A DNA stretch of 64,000 bases from Aurantibrevibacter litoralis (GCF_034651555.1 NZ_JAYEEQ010000002.1:124001-188000), one strand, 5' to 3'. Shown: positions 26,044 through 37,086, counted from the first letter of the stretch. The notes: generated from the letters alone by a model not told the origin. Numbers and translations: made by a program.

Positions 26044-29000
26044 TTAACGTCTAATGACTACAAAACCTTTTAGCTTTTTTAAATTGTGGGTGCCGGATAT
26101 TTGAATATCAAAAAAGTAGGTGCCATTTGGTAAGGTGTCCGCTCCAAAACCATTCAACTTGTTGGCTTCGCCTCTAAATACATTGTTTAGATTGTCATAA
26201 TTAGCCAGACTAAACACCATATCGCCCCAACGATTGTAAATGGTAACTATGTTTTGGGGGCTATTTTCAATGCCCTTAATCTCCCAAAAGTCATTAATAC
26301 CATCCCCGTTGGGAGAAAATCCGTATTCGGATTCAACTAAAGGTTCTGCTATAGTTGTGAAAGATCCTTCGATGCAATTTTCAGCACTTCCATGTACATT
26401 GTAAGGAACCACGGTAACGTAAATCGTAGACGAAAAAGGGAACTCATTCAAAACACTGTACGATGTTAAAAAACCAACATCTTCATTGTTTAAAATAGTA
26501 ACACCGCCGGGGGTTGTTCCTATGCTTACCCTGTAACCATCGGCATTGGGCACAGTTTCCCAAGCAATATCCGTATCCACAGGCACCTCAGTTGCGCCGT
26601 TTAATGGTGCTATTAAAACAGTACAGTCCGGTATCGTAGCTATGGTTTCGGTTGTAAAGGAGTGTTCGGTACAGCCCACGGCTTCGCCAACCGNNNNNNN
26701 NNNNNNNNNNNNNNNNNNNNNNNNNNNNNNNNNNNNNNNNNNNNNNNNNNNNNNNNNNNNNNNNNNNNNNNNNNNNNNNNNNNNNNNNNNNNNTTGCCTA
26801 CATCGGTAGTAGCCAATAGATCGGATGCACCGGCACTTGTGCCTACTGTAAGCCTATAGCCGGTGGCGTTGCTTACTGCGGTCCAACTTAAATTGGTGCC
26901 AATAGCTACTTCGGTCGCATTTGGCTGTGGCGTTGTTAGAACAGTACAGTCCGGTATCGTAGCTATGGTTTCGGTTGTAAAGGAGTGTTCGGTACAGCCC
27001 ACGGCTTCGCCAACCGAATTGTACGGAACAACCAATACATAAATCGTGGTGGCTTCCGGTAAATCTGTAGGTAGGTCATAACTGCTTACATTGCCTACAT
27101 CGGTAGTAGCCAATAGATCGGATGCACCGGCACTTGTGCCTACTGTAAGCCTATAGCCGGTGGCGTTTCCAGCAGAATTCCAGCTTATATCTGTAGATAC
27201 CGGAATATCCGTGCCATTGTTTAACAGATCAATAATACTGGTACATTCTGGTGGATCGCTTAGCGTAACCGTTCCTGTCCTAAAACTTTCTTCGGTACAG
27301 CTAACGGCGTCGCCCACTTCATTATATGGGATAATGCGCACATAATAAGTACGGTTAGGCAACAACGCATCAGAAAATGTGTAGGACGTCGTATTTAAAA
27401 CATCCACATTATTGACAATTTCATTACCCCCCGGAGTAATCCCTACAACAACCAAGTATCCGGTAGCATCGGGAACAGGATTCCAATTTAAATTGGTATC
27501 TATTGCAACATTGGTGGCACTCGGCACCGGATTTATTAGGTTAGTGCATACCGGAGGTACAGGAATTAATTCAGTTGTAAAACGCTCTGCTGCGCAGGCC
27601 AAGGCGTTCCCTTCAGAATTATAAGGAACAATAGTGACAAAAATTTCAGTATCCTCGGGCAAACTGGGCAATGCGGTAAATGTTGTGACATTGCCTACAT
27701 CTATGGTATCAACGATATCATTCCCTCCTGAGGTTGTACCTACGGTTAATTGATACCCATCGGCATTGGCTATAGGTTGCCACTCTAAATTGGTGGTTAC
27801 GGACACCGACGTAGCATTGTGCAAAGGCAGAGTTAGATTGGTACAATCTGGAGCAGCAGCAGGATTGGAAGATATACTAAAACTTTCTTCGGAACACGGA
27901 CCAATAGCATCACCCGTATCATTGAATGGAATAAGGGTTACATAAACGATTTCACCACCGGAAAAATTGCTGGCAAATTCAAATGAGGTAGCGGTTACCG
28001 TTTCGTTAGCGACAATATCGTTACCGCCGGGAGTAGTACCTACGGTTAAACGATAGCCTTTTGCGTATAATACCGGTTGCCAACTTAAATTGGTATTTAC
28101 AGGAACATCCGCATCTTCATTACGTGGTGAAACCAATTGAGTACATAACGGAATAGGGCAATCTAGTATATCATCTGAGATCGTCCATCCGAATGAGGTA
28201 ATCATCGACTGTCGCTCTTCAAGAGCCTCACAATAAAGCAATCCTTGCGCTCCTAAAATAACACCCGGTGTTAACGACTGTTGGGACCAAGCAATGAGGG
28301 TGTTGTCATAATTTTCGCGAGTAAGCGCTGTTCGGTCTAGCATATCGCGCATATCGGTAACGCCGGAAATAGTCCAATCTCCTAAATATTGGTTATACCT
28401 TATTGCACCCTCGAACATGGAACGCATGGTAACTGCGCCTAAATCCCATCGATCTAAAGACTGATTAAAAGATATGGCTTCTCTAAACATATTATTCATG
28501 GTCTGAACATTCTGAACACGCCAACTATTTGTGCTTTGATCAAAACTGGCTGCTCTAAAAAACATATTTTCCATGGTAGTTACCTGTCGCACATTCCAAC
28601 TATCTAAAGTACCGTTAAAGGCGCTAGCTCCTTCAAACATACCGCGCATGGTGGTTACCGATGCCACATTCCAAGAAATCATGTTTTGATTATAGCTTAC
28701 TGCATCCTTAAACATTTCTTGCATTGTGGTTACAAAAGCGACATCCCAAGTATCAATAGGTTGGTTAAAGTTGGTTGCTCCACGAAACATTTCTCGCATG
28801 GTTAACACCTCGCTGGTCCTCCAATTGTTTAATGGCGTATTAAATTGTGTAGCCTCTTTAAACATCTCCTCCATTTGAGTAACAACACCCACATTCCAAG
28901 TATTTATATTTTGGTTGAATTGACTTGCCCTTTCAAACATGGAGCGCATTAATGTAACAGAAGAAACATCCCAATTTCCGAGGGGTTGATCAAAGACAAT

Positions 29001-32000
29001 AGCATCTTCAAACATCGAGGTCATGTTTGCTACCGCACTCACAGTCCAAGTATTCATGGGTTGGTTAAAATTGGATGCCGATTGAAACATCCGAGACATA
29101 TTTACCACAGAATCTACATTCCAATTAGCTAAGGGTTGATTAAAAGCTGTGGCGTTTTGAAACATGCTTTCCATGGTAATGACATTGGTAACATTCCAAG
29201 GGTTAATGTTTTGATTAAATGCTGTGGCGTTTTGAAACATAAGTGCCATCGTAGTAACCGAAATGACATTCCACTGATCTAAGGGTTGATTAAACACTGA
29301 GGCCTGATTAAACATTGAAGCCATATTGGTTACCCGACCCACATTCCAGCTATTCAGCGGTGAATTAAAGGTAATGGCGCGCCTAAACATGGCAGACATA
29401 TTGGTAACATTTGAAACATTCCAACTGTCTATATTTTGGTTAAAGACTGGGGCATCATCAAACATATTAGCCATGTTGGTTACAGCTCCCACATCCCAAT
29501 TGCCTAAGGGCTGGTTAAACACGTCTGTTCCTTCAAACATTTGACGCATATCAGTAACCGCTGAAACATCCCAATTGTTTAGTGGCGAATTAAACGCTTT
29601 GGCATCTTCAAACATTCTGGACATTGAGGTTACATTGCCCGTGTTCCAAGAATTGAGGTTCTGATTAAAATCATTTGTTCTAAAAAACATCAGGCTCATA
29701 TTGGTTACATTGCTTACATCCCAATTATCTAATGGTTGATTAAAAATACTGGCGACTCCAAAAGTGCCCGTCATATTGGTAACATTACTTACGTCCCAAT
29801 TATTAATATTTCCGTTAAACCGTCTACATACAATAAACATGCGACTCATGTCTGTAACATTGGTTAGATTGGGTATATCAGTTGCATTATACTCCATATT
29901 CGCACATCCGGCAAAAGCACCCTGCATGCTTTGCCAATCTTGTGTACCCCATTGGTCTATGGTAAGTAATTTAATAGCGTCACTGTTAAACTCTTCATGC
30001 CTTGGTGCCGGAAAAGTACCAATGATGCTAATGGTGTAAATTCCAGGTGTAAAATAGGTATGCGTAATGTCTCCGGTTACGTTATTATCAAATTGGTCAT
30101 CGCCCCAATCTATAGAAAAATTATACGCCAAGCCCGCCGTGGTTTGGATTTTTAATTGGTTTATAGGTGTGGTTTGCCCGGGGGTTAGAATTCGCGTGTC
30201 ATAGGTCACCTTATAAGCCGCTGGGCTATTTACCCAAGACGGCACCACGGTAAAGCTTTCTTCCGTACATCCTACCGCTGGACCGTCGGTGTCATTATAA
30301 GGTACTACCGTAACAAAAACCTCATCGCCCGGCACTAGTAGATCATCTCCTGCCGGAGTTTCCAGATTAAGACCTATAGTGTTACCCACATCGTAATTGG
30401 TAAAAGGGATAGATTCTATACCGCCCCTAATAATACGTACCGTAACCCTATAGCCTGTTGCACCCGGGGTTGCCGCCCATGTTAAATTAGCACTGGCTGG
30501 CACATTGGTATCGCCATTTACAGGAGATACAAGGTTGGTACATAACACAAATGAGCAGTTAATAATATCGCCGGTAATCGTCCAATTGTGGTTATCTATA
30601 AGTGCTTGCCGAGCGTCACGACCATCGCAGTAGTTAAGGTTAAGTGCCCCTAAAGCCACATTATCTCGTACCGCTTGTGCTGCCCATCCTATTAATGTAT
30701 TGTCATAATTTTCCTGTGAAAGACCCGAACCGGACAACATACTGGTCATATTGGTCACATTGGCCACGTTCCATGATGCTAGGCTTTGATTAAAGCTGTT
30801 TGACAGTTGAAACATATTGGTCATATTCGTTACTGCCGCCGTATCCCAATTTGTAAGACTCTGATTGAAAAGAGGTGTGCCATTAAACATATTGCTCATG
30901 TTGGTTACGTTCCCTACATTCCAATTGTTTAACGGTTGGTTAAACATTAAAGCCCTAAAAAACATGGCACTCATATTGGCCACATTACCTACATCCCATG
31001 CATCCAAAGGTTGATTAAATACGAATGCACTTTGGAACATTCCCGCCATATCGGTTACGCTACTTACGTCCCAAGCACTAATATTTTGATTAAAGCTGTC
31101 GGTTTCCCTAAACATGCCTTCCATAGTGGTAACATTACTCACATCCCACATACTGATGTCTTGATTAAAAGCTGAATTGTCGCGGAACATAAAACTCATG
31201 TTCGTAACCTTACTCACATCCCAATTATTAAGTGGTTGGTTGTAGATACTGCCCCAAATCCAGCCATCGAACATGCTTTCCATGGTGGTTACATTGCTTA
31301 CGTTCCAATTATTCAACGGGTGGTTAAAGGTGCGGTGACGCTGGAACATGAAGGCCATATTGGTCACTTGAGACACGTCCCAAACCTCTATGGGTTGGTT
31401 GAATTGTGATTGGCCAAACATGCCTTCCATGTTGGTTACACTGCTTACGTTCCAATTGGCAATGGGCTGATTAAACGTTGTATTATTGAACATGTAAGAC
31501 ATATTGGTTACGTTACTCACATTCCACAGCTGTAAAGGCTGGTTAAAACGGTTCGCACTGCGAAATGTGCCCGACATATTTGTGACCTGACTTACATCCC
31601 AATTATTTATATTTTGATTAAACGCACTGGCTCTGGAAAACATATTCTCCATAGTTTGTACAGATGCCGTGTTCCAGTTGTCCAGAGGCTCATTAAATTG
31701 ATTGGCTCCTTCGAACACGCTGGACATATCTGTTACATTAATAGTATTCCAATTCTCCAAGGGACGATTAAACACCATGGCATCAGAGAATATGCCTGAA
31801 ATGTCTGTAACTGTGCTAATATTCCAATTATTGACAATGCCATTGAACGAAGAACATCGCCGAAACATATTACGTAAAGAAGTGACTTGAGACAGATCGG
31901 GAGAATCAATGGCGTCAAAATTTAAATTTTCGCACCCATAAAAAGCGTCTTCCATACTTTGCCATTGGATGTTACCCCAACTTAAAATTTCAATAATCTT

Positions 32001-32303
32001 GCGCCTATCGCCCGCATTGTTGAAATAAATTGCGGGGAATACTCCTGAAATACGGACCGTATACATACCAGGGGCAGTATAGGTATGCGTGCTGCTTCCT
32101 GTCAAATTCGTGTCTGTCGTTCCATCACCCCAATCCACCGTATAATTATAAGTAGTAAAAGCTGGATTGGTAGGAATTGTAATTTCGTTCGCAGCAGATG
32201 TCCCAAGTTGCGCTGTGTCCCAGATGGTCGTAAATTCATTTTGTGCCGTTGCAATTAAGGTAAAAAGCAGAAGCCAAGGGACAAGTATTTTTTTTAACAT
32301 CAT
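26044..32303 (-). CDS. Giant BspA-like (DUF285) T9SS surface adhesin, interrupted by an assembly gap
   Basis: About 2,077 residues once the gap is corrected. Order: signal peptide ending IATAQ; PKD-like domain with VDWGDG; DUF285 array 1 (15 units of about 25 residues, 31874-30747); a cap ending WTITGDIINC; an FN3-like domain; a second PKD-like domain with IDWGDD; DUF285 array 2 (20 units, 29846-28350); a similar cap ending WTISDDILDC; six FN3-like domains of about 99 residues; and a gliding-motility C-terminal domain (SPNGDGINDFW to the final VVIRR), the T9SS type B sorting signal. A typical repeat unit reads MFxxAxxFNQPLxNWDVSNVTNM. Such repeats form solenoids in surface adhesins. The two halves are out of frame across the 100 N, but a true gap of 74 bp restores one frame. 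Partnered with the PorP/SprF gene downstream. Confidence 0.93.
26617..27167 (-). repeat. Two near-identical FN3-coding copies flanking the assembly gap
   Basis: Bases 26617-26693 equal 26940-27016 (77 bp) and 26794-26870 equal 27091-27167 (77 bp). The second offset is 297 bp, one FN3-like unit. The copies explain why the assembler failed here. Confidence 0.9.
26694..26793. other. Assembly gap of 100 N
   Basis: Exactly 100 N, the conventional placeholder for unknown length. The neighbouring copy has 74 bp (27017-27090) at this place, and 74 bp puts both sides of the adhesin in one frame. Confidence 0.95.
28350..29846 (-). repeat. DUF285 repeat array 2, about 20 units of 75 bp
   Basis: 20 consecutive units encoding patterns such as MFQNATAFNQPLANWNVDSVVNM; 1,497 bp gives 24.95 codons per unit. 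Units differ at DNA level, so this is an old array. Confidence 0.88.
30747..31874 (-). repeat. DUF285 repeat array 1, about 15 units of 75 bp
   Basis: 15 consecutive units over 1,128 bp (25.07 codons per unit), same pattern as array 2. Two units carry a residue deletion and one a small insertion (GWIWGS). Confidence 0.88.
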
Positions 32304-32374
32304 TCTATTATTTTTAGAAATACGGATATTAGTTACACTTTATAATAACGGACCGTGTTATTGGTAAAACAACC

Positions 32375-33385
32375 TTAAAGTGCGTTCATAAGAAGGTTGG
32401 CTACTGCTTTTTCAAAATCGAGTTCAGTTAAACCCGGAGCCAACTTATCATCATACATCAAACGAATAATAGCTTCCTCTATAGCCAAAAAATCATTGGT
32501 CAGTTGAATTTGAGAACATAAAAAGCTGTTTTCGGTTTCGCACTTGTTTGAATGTCCAAAACCGAGAGAATGACCCAGTTCGTGCTTTAGCAAGACTTCA
32601 GCAGGATTAGAAATCCAAATGCGCGTACCCACCAACACAGAATTTTGAGAAGGGGTTATAGCAAATCCATCAAAATTGCCATCCTTTACTTGTTCAAACA
32701 TATCGGGCCATACGCCTTCCAGGTCCGCTTTACTTCCAAAAAACAGTCGGGCATTGGCTGCCGACACCTCTTGCACTAACGAAATATTAAAATCACCATT
32801 ACTCATAATTTCGTTATACTGTGCCAAAACGCCCTCTACTGTTGCTGTGAACTCTGCGGAAATACTTCCTTCCAAATACAGTGTCATTGGGCTCTCCCAT
32901 TTTTGGTTACGTGTTACGGGGATGTTGTTATCTCCTTTCCAAAATGCAAGAAACTGAAAGTAGCTAAGTAGTGCATTTTGCTCCTCATTTAAAAGTATTC
33001 TTTCGTCCAAATCTTCAACATGCAAGGTAAAATCCTGCTCCACGATCGTTTCTCCATCAAACACGGCAACCGTAAACGCTATACTTTGTGTAGTCTCAAA
33101 ATCAAGTTTCAAATTGGCACCAACGGTTAATTCTCCGGTCTGTTCATTAATAATTAGATCTTCTTCTGACGTTACAGAAAAGGTAATTTCGTCATTATCG
33201 GCATCGGATGCGTCTATACTGCCTATGGCCGCACCGGGCGGCAAGTGTTCTGCAACGCTTATTGTTTTGACCGTAATTACGGGTGCACTATTTGTTACAT
33301 TTTCAAAATCTGGAGTAGTATTGTCGGCATCTGTAGAACAACTTAAAATCAAAAAACTTAAGATCGTTAGAACACTTTTTTTCAT
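32375..33385 (-). CDS. Lipoprotein with cadherin-like domain and metzincin-type zinc motif
   Basis: 336 residues from the ATG at 33385, which opens a lipoprotein signal (MKKSVLTILSFLILSC, Cys16); the open frame to 33442 is not needed. Residues about 35-130 look cadherin-like: APVITVKTISVAEHLPPGAAIG, DASDADNDEITF and LDFETTQSIAFTV. The C-terminal part holds HELGHSLGFGH, the HExxHxxGxxH signature of metzincins, and a later LMYDDKL that could be the Met-turn, followed by LTELDFEKA. This predicts a surface zinc protease with an adhesive or Ca-binding domain. I cannot assign a named peptidase family. It lies 71 bases upstream of the adhesin gene on the same strand and might process surface proteins; that is inference. 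Confidence 0.75.
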   Translation of the reverse strand: MKKSVLTILSFLILSCSTDADNTTPDFENVTNSAPVITVKTISVAEHLPPGAAIGSIDASDADNDEITFSVTSEEDLIINEQTGELTVGANLKLDFETTQSIAFTVAVFDGETIVEQDFTLHVEDLDERILLNEEQNALLSYFQFLAFWKGDNNIPVTRNQKWESPMTLYLEGSISAEFTATVEGVLAQYNEIMSNGDFNISLVQEVSAANARLFFGSKADLEGVWPDMFEQVKDGNFDGFAITPSQNSVLVGTRIWISNPAEVLLKHELGHSLGFGHSNKCETENSFLCSQIQLTNDFLAIEEAIIRLMYDDKLAPGLTELDFEKAVANLLMNAL

Positions 33386-33783
33386 AGAATGATGGTTATT
33401 TAGATTAAAGGCGCAAAATATGCGATGAACTACAAGACCCAAAAACTTTGTTGCAAAACACTTGAATTGCAGGGTTAGTGAAGCTATTGTTGTGGTTCAT
33501 CTACCAAAATTTTAACAAAAAACGGAAACACGTAAACCCAGTTTAAGCAACACATATCGTACGTAAAATAGTGGATATGCACATTAACCTAAATGAGCAT
33601 GCCTAGCTTCTAAAACCCTAATACATTAGGTGATTTCTACTTTGGTGCTGCCAGCAATAACCCACAACACATAAAGTTCCAATTTCATCGTAGCGTAGCC
33701 TCCTCAGCATTTAAAACCGTGGAACGTTCTTAATTATCTTTTAAATCTCCTAAATTTGCAGGAGGCGTTTTTTTAAAACTGAC
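33386..33783. other. Divergent intergenic region, candidate rluF promoter at its end
   Basis: About 400 bases between divergent genes with no coding frame. TAAATTTG at 33751-33758 matches the -7 consensus TAnnTTTG, 25 bases before the rluF start, but I find no TTG at the proper -33 distance. Nothing else was recognised. Confidence 0.4.
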
Positions 33784-34512
33784 ATGAGTATATCCGAAGC
33801 TACCCGAATTAATAAATATTTAAGCGAAGTTGGATTTTGTTCTCGTAGAGAGGCCGATAAACTTATTGATTTGGGAAGGGTAACCATTAATGGAAAAATA
33901 CCCGAAATGGGTACTAAAGTACGCCCGGAAGACGAGGTTTGTGTTGATGGAAAACACATTACACCACCCAAAGAAGAATTTGTGTACTTAGCGTTTAATA
34001 AACCCGTGGGCATTGTCTGCACCACAGATACGGGAGTAGAGAAAGACAATATAATAGACTTCATTAACTACCCAAAACGCATTTTCCCTATTGGTCGTTT
34101 AGATAAACCTAGTGAAGGCCTTATATTTTTAACCAATGATGGCGATATTGTCAATAAAATTTTAAGAGCTCGCAATCATCACGAAAAGGAATATGTGGTA
34201 AAGGTGCACAAACCCATCACCAAAACCTTTATTGAGAAAATGAGCAATGGTGTCCCTATTTTGGATACGATAACGCGAAAATGTGAAGTAACCCAAATTG
34301 ACAGAACCCAATTTCGTATTGTGTTAACCCAAGGATTGAACCGACAAATCCGAAGAATGTGCGAGTTTTTAGGATATCGGGTAGTGCAATTAAAACGGAT
34401 TCGGATAATGAATGTATCTTTGGATATTCCCGTGGGCCAATGGCGACATTTAACCCCATCCGAATTTGCAGAAATCAATCGTTTGGTGTCGGCATCCTCC
34501 AAAACTCATTAA
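33784..34512 (+). CDS. rluF: 23S rRNA pseudouridine synthase, RluF type
   Basis: Isomerises a uridine in 23S rRNA (U2604 in E. coli RluF). 242 residues: an N-terminal S4 RNA-binding domain (INKYLSEVGFCSRREADKLIDLGRVTING) and the catalytic domain with the Asp in FPIGRLDKPSEGLIFLTN. The stretch GDIVNKILRARNHHEKEYVV and the later LNRQIRRMCEFLGYRV are the RluF/RluB pattern, closer to RluF. No signal peptide. Monocistronic in appearance. Confidence 0.92.
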   Translation: MSISEATRINKYLSEVGFCSRREADKLIDLGRVTINGKIPEMGTKVRPEDEVCVDGKHITPPKEEFVYLAFNKPVGIVCTTDTGVEKDNIIDFINYPKRIFPIGRLDKPSEGLIFLTNDGDIVNKILRARNHHEKEYVVKVHKPITKTFIEKMSNGVPILDTITRKCEVTQIDRTQFRIVLTQGLNRQIRRMCEFLGYRVVQLKRIRIMNVSLDIPVGQWRHLTPSEFAEINRLVSASSKTH

Positions 34513-34631
34513 GTAGTACTGCATAGCGCATTATTATGTGCTATAACGCCAAAAGCAGATCCATACTATTTGGTTGGCAAACCATAAAAACAGTAACAAA
34601 TTTATATGTTCACTTGTAGTTTCGAAAAAAC

Positions 34632-36170
34632 ATGAAAGAAATTGAAAATATAGAGCTTACCTATTTAAATGTAAGTGATTATGAAGAGTTAAAAAAAGCC
34701 ATGATTTCGGCCTACACGTCCATGCCTGATGCCTATTGGCGTGAAAATCAAATACAAACCCTTATTCATCGCTTTCCGGAGGGTCAGGTGGTCATAAAAG
34801 TAAATAACCAAATTGCCGGTTGTGCCCTATCCCTTATTCTAGATTATGAACAGTTCGATGATTTGCACACATATAAAGAAATTACGGGCAATTATACCTT
34901 TAATACGCATCAACCGGACGGCAATGTCTTGTATGGTATTGATGTTTTCATAAAACCGGAATTTAGAGGATTGCGTTTAGGAAGGCGGTTGTACGATTAC
35001 CGAAAGGAGTTGGTAGAACGGCTAAACCTAAAAGGTGTCGTCTTTGGTGGGCGCATGCCCAATTATCACAAATATGCCGCCGGTCTTTCGCCAAAAGCCT
35101 ATATAGAAAAAGTAAAACGTAAGGAAATAGATGATCCAGTGCTCAATTTTCAGATTTCAAATGATTTCCATCCCACGAAAATATTAAAAAACTATTTGGA
35201 TGGCGATACGGACTCCAATGAGTATGCGGTGCTCATGGAATGGGACAACATCTACTACGAAAAAAAGAACAAAAAGGCGAATACCGTTAAAAAAGTAGTG
35301 CGCTTGGGATTAATTCAATGGCAAATGCGTTCCTACAAAAATTTGGACGAGCTAATGCAACAGGCGGAGTATTTTGTAGATGCCGTGTCGGGGTACCGTT
35401 CTGATTTTGCCCTATTTCCGGAATTTTTTAATGCCCCACTTATGGCAGAAAATAATCATCTATCCGAGCCGGAAGCGATTCGGGAATTGGCAAAACATAC
35501 GCCATCTATTGTTCAGAAATTTTCGGAACTGGCCATTTCGTATAACATCAATATTATTACGGGAAGTATGCCCGAAATAAAAGAGGGCACCTTATACAAT
35601 GTAGGGTATCTCTGCAAACGAGACGGCACTAAGGAACGTTACGAAAAACTACATGTTACTCCAGATGAAGCCAAAGTATGGGGTATGCAAGGGGGCACTG
35701 AATTTAGAGCCTTTGATACGGATTGCGGAAAAATTGGCATTCTTATATGTTATGATTCCGAATTTCCGGAACTGAGCAGACTCTTGGCCGACGAAGGCAT
35801 GGATATCCTTTTTGTGCCTTTTTTGACCGATACACAAAATGGGTACTCCCGTGTCCGCAACTGCGCCAGAGCCCGTGCTATAGAAAACGAATGCTATGTA
35901 GCCATTGCAGGCAGTGTAGGTAATTTGCCCAAAGTACATAATATGGATATCCAATTTGCCCAATCTATGGTGTTTACACCCTGCGATTTTGCATTTCCGG
36001 CCAGTGGTATTAAAGCAGAAGCTACCCCCAATACCGAAATGATTTTGATTGCCGATGTGGATATTGACTTGTTACGACAATTAAATCAGTTTGGAAGTGT
36101 ACGTAATTTAAGAGATCGGAGAAAGGATCTTTTTGAGTTGCATAAAAAGTCGCCAGGAAGCATAAACTAA
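34632..36170 (+). CDS. Fusion of GNAT acetyltransferase and nitrilase-type amidohydrolase
   Basis: 512 residues. Residues 1-180 form a GNAT domain; its acetyl-CoA loop is in FRGLRLGRRLYDYRKE. Residues about 222-500 form a carbon-nitrogen hydrolase domain with the Glu-Lys-Cys triad: Glu in LFPEFFNAP, Lys in RYEKLHVTP and Cys in ILICYDSEFPELSR. The fusion is found in other bacteria, so it is real and not an assembly artefact; the frame is continuous. The substrate is unknown; an amide made or used by the GNAT half may be the substrate of the hydrolase half. It is followed after 64 bases by a secreted hydrolase gene. Confidence 0.93.
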   Translation: MKEIENIELTYLNVSDYEELKKAMISAYTSMPDAYWRENQIQTLIHRFPEGQVVIKVNNQIAGCALSLILDYEQFDDLHTYKEITGNYTFNTHQPDGNVLYGIDVFIKPEFRGLRLGRRLYDYRKELVERLNLKGVVFGGRMPNYHKYAAGLSPKAYIEKVKRKEIDDPVLNFQISNDFHPTKILKNYLDGDTDSNEYAVLMEWDNIYYEKKNKKANTVKKVVRLGLIQWQMRSYKNLDELMQQAEYFVDAVSGYRSDFALFPEFFNAPLMAENNHLSEPEAIRELAKHTPSIVQKFSELAISYNINIITGSMPEIKEGTLYNVGYLCKRDGTKERYEKLHVTPDEAKVWGMQGGTEFRAFDTDCGKIGILICYDSEFPELSRLLADEGMDILFVPFLTDTQNGYSRVRNCARARAIENECYVAIAGSVGNLPKVHNMDIQFAQSMVFTPCDFAFPASGIKAEATPNTEMILIADVDIDLLRQLNQFGSVRNLRDRRKDLFELHKKSPGSIN

Positions 36171-36234
36171 GGTGGCCAAGGCAACTTCAATTTTGTGTAT
36201 CTTTACGAAAATCGATTTTATAAAAAATAGGATA

Positions 36235-37086
36235 ATGCGTATTCTTTTTTGTTTGTCCGTACTTTTTTTCTGTGTTTCTGGGGTAAAGGCTCAGGAAGAA
36301 AATCTACTTTATTTATGGCCAAATGAAGTTCCGGGGGAAACAGCACCCAAAAAAGAACATCTGGAAAAACGAGATTCTTTAGCTCATATAGTGCGCATCA
36401 CGGAGGTAACCAATCCTACTCTAAAGATTTATAAACCGTTATCAGCTAAAAAAAATGGCAAAGCTATCATCATTTGCCCGGGTGGTGGATACCACATACT
36501 GGCTGCTGATTTAGAAGGCTATGAAGTGGCCGAATGGCTTACTGCATTGGGGTACACCGCTTTTGTATTGCATTACCGCGTACCTCAAAAAAGAGAAGGT
36601 GCCTTATATGATGTGCAACGTGCCATACGAATAGTGCGACACAAGGCCTTGGAATGGGATCTGGATCCGAGTGCGATTGGGGTAATGGGGTTTTCCGCCG
36701 GAGGCAGCCTCAGTGCCAGAGCAAGCACGCAATTCAACATCGATAGGTATCCCAAAGTCGATGCTGCAGATAAAGTTTCTAGTAGACCCAATTTTTCCCT
36801 TTTAATTTATCCGGCCTACTTAGACCAAGGAGAAAATAGGGCATTGACCCCCGAATTGACCATTACAGAAAATACCCCGCCCATGTTCCTTTTTGCAACA
36901 GCCGATGACCCACATGCCAACAGTGCCTTGGTTATGGCTATGGCCTTACGCGATGCTAAAATTCCCGTAGGACTTCACATACTGCCGGAAGGCGGGCATG
37001 GCTACGGATTACGAAAAGGAAAAACAGCAGCTGAAACATGGCCCTTATTGGCAGAGACATGGCTTACTAGCCTTTTTAATGAGTAA
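36235..37086 (+). CDS. Secreted alpha/beta hydrolase (BD-FAE/esterase-lipase type)
   Basis: 283 residues from the ATG at 36235, which starts a signal peptide ending GVKAQ; a GTG at 36172 is open but extends before the signal. Features: oxyanion segment ICPGGGYHILA, nucleophile Ser in VMGFSAGGSL, a candidate acid in FATADDPHANS and the catalytic His in LPEGGHGYG. This family includes acetyl-xylan and feruloyl esterases acting on plant or algal polysaccharides; the substrate is unassigned. Confidence 0.88.
   Translation: MRILFCLSVLFFCVSGVKAQEENLLYLWPNEVPGETAPKKEHLEKRDSLAHIVRITEVTNPTLKIYKPLSAKKNGKAIIICPGGGYHILAADLEGYEVAEWLTALGYTAFVLHYRVPQKREGALYDVQRAIRIVRHKALEWDLDPSAIGVMGFSAGGSLSARASTQFNIDRYPKVDAADKVSSRPNFSLLIYPAYLDQGENRALTPELTITENTPPMFLFATADDPHANSALVMAMALRDAKIPVGLHILPEGGHGYGLRKGKTAAETWPLLAETWLTSLFNE

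Noticed and set aside
26546..32367. Many plus-strand open frames across the adhesin gene
   Set aside because: They are antisense readings of repetitive DNA whose minus-strand frame has clear protein domains; none has recognisable motifs.
32304..32374. AATAAC/GTTATT inverted repeat between lipoprotein and adhesin genes
   Set aside because: Six-base arms without a T run; too weak to call a terminator or operator.
33751..33770. AGGAGG-like sequence before rluF
   Set aside because: It lies 17 bases or more from the ATG, too far for a Shine-Dalgarno, and this phylum rarely uses such sites; it may instead be part of a weak hairpin.
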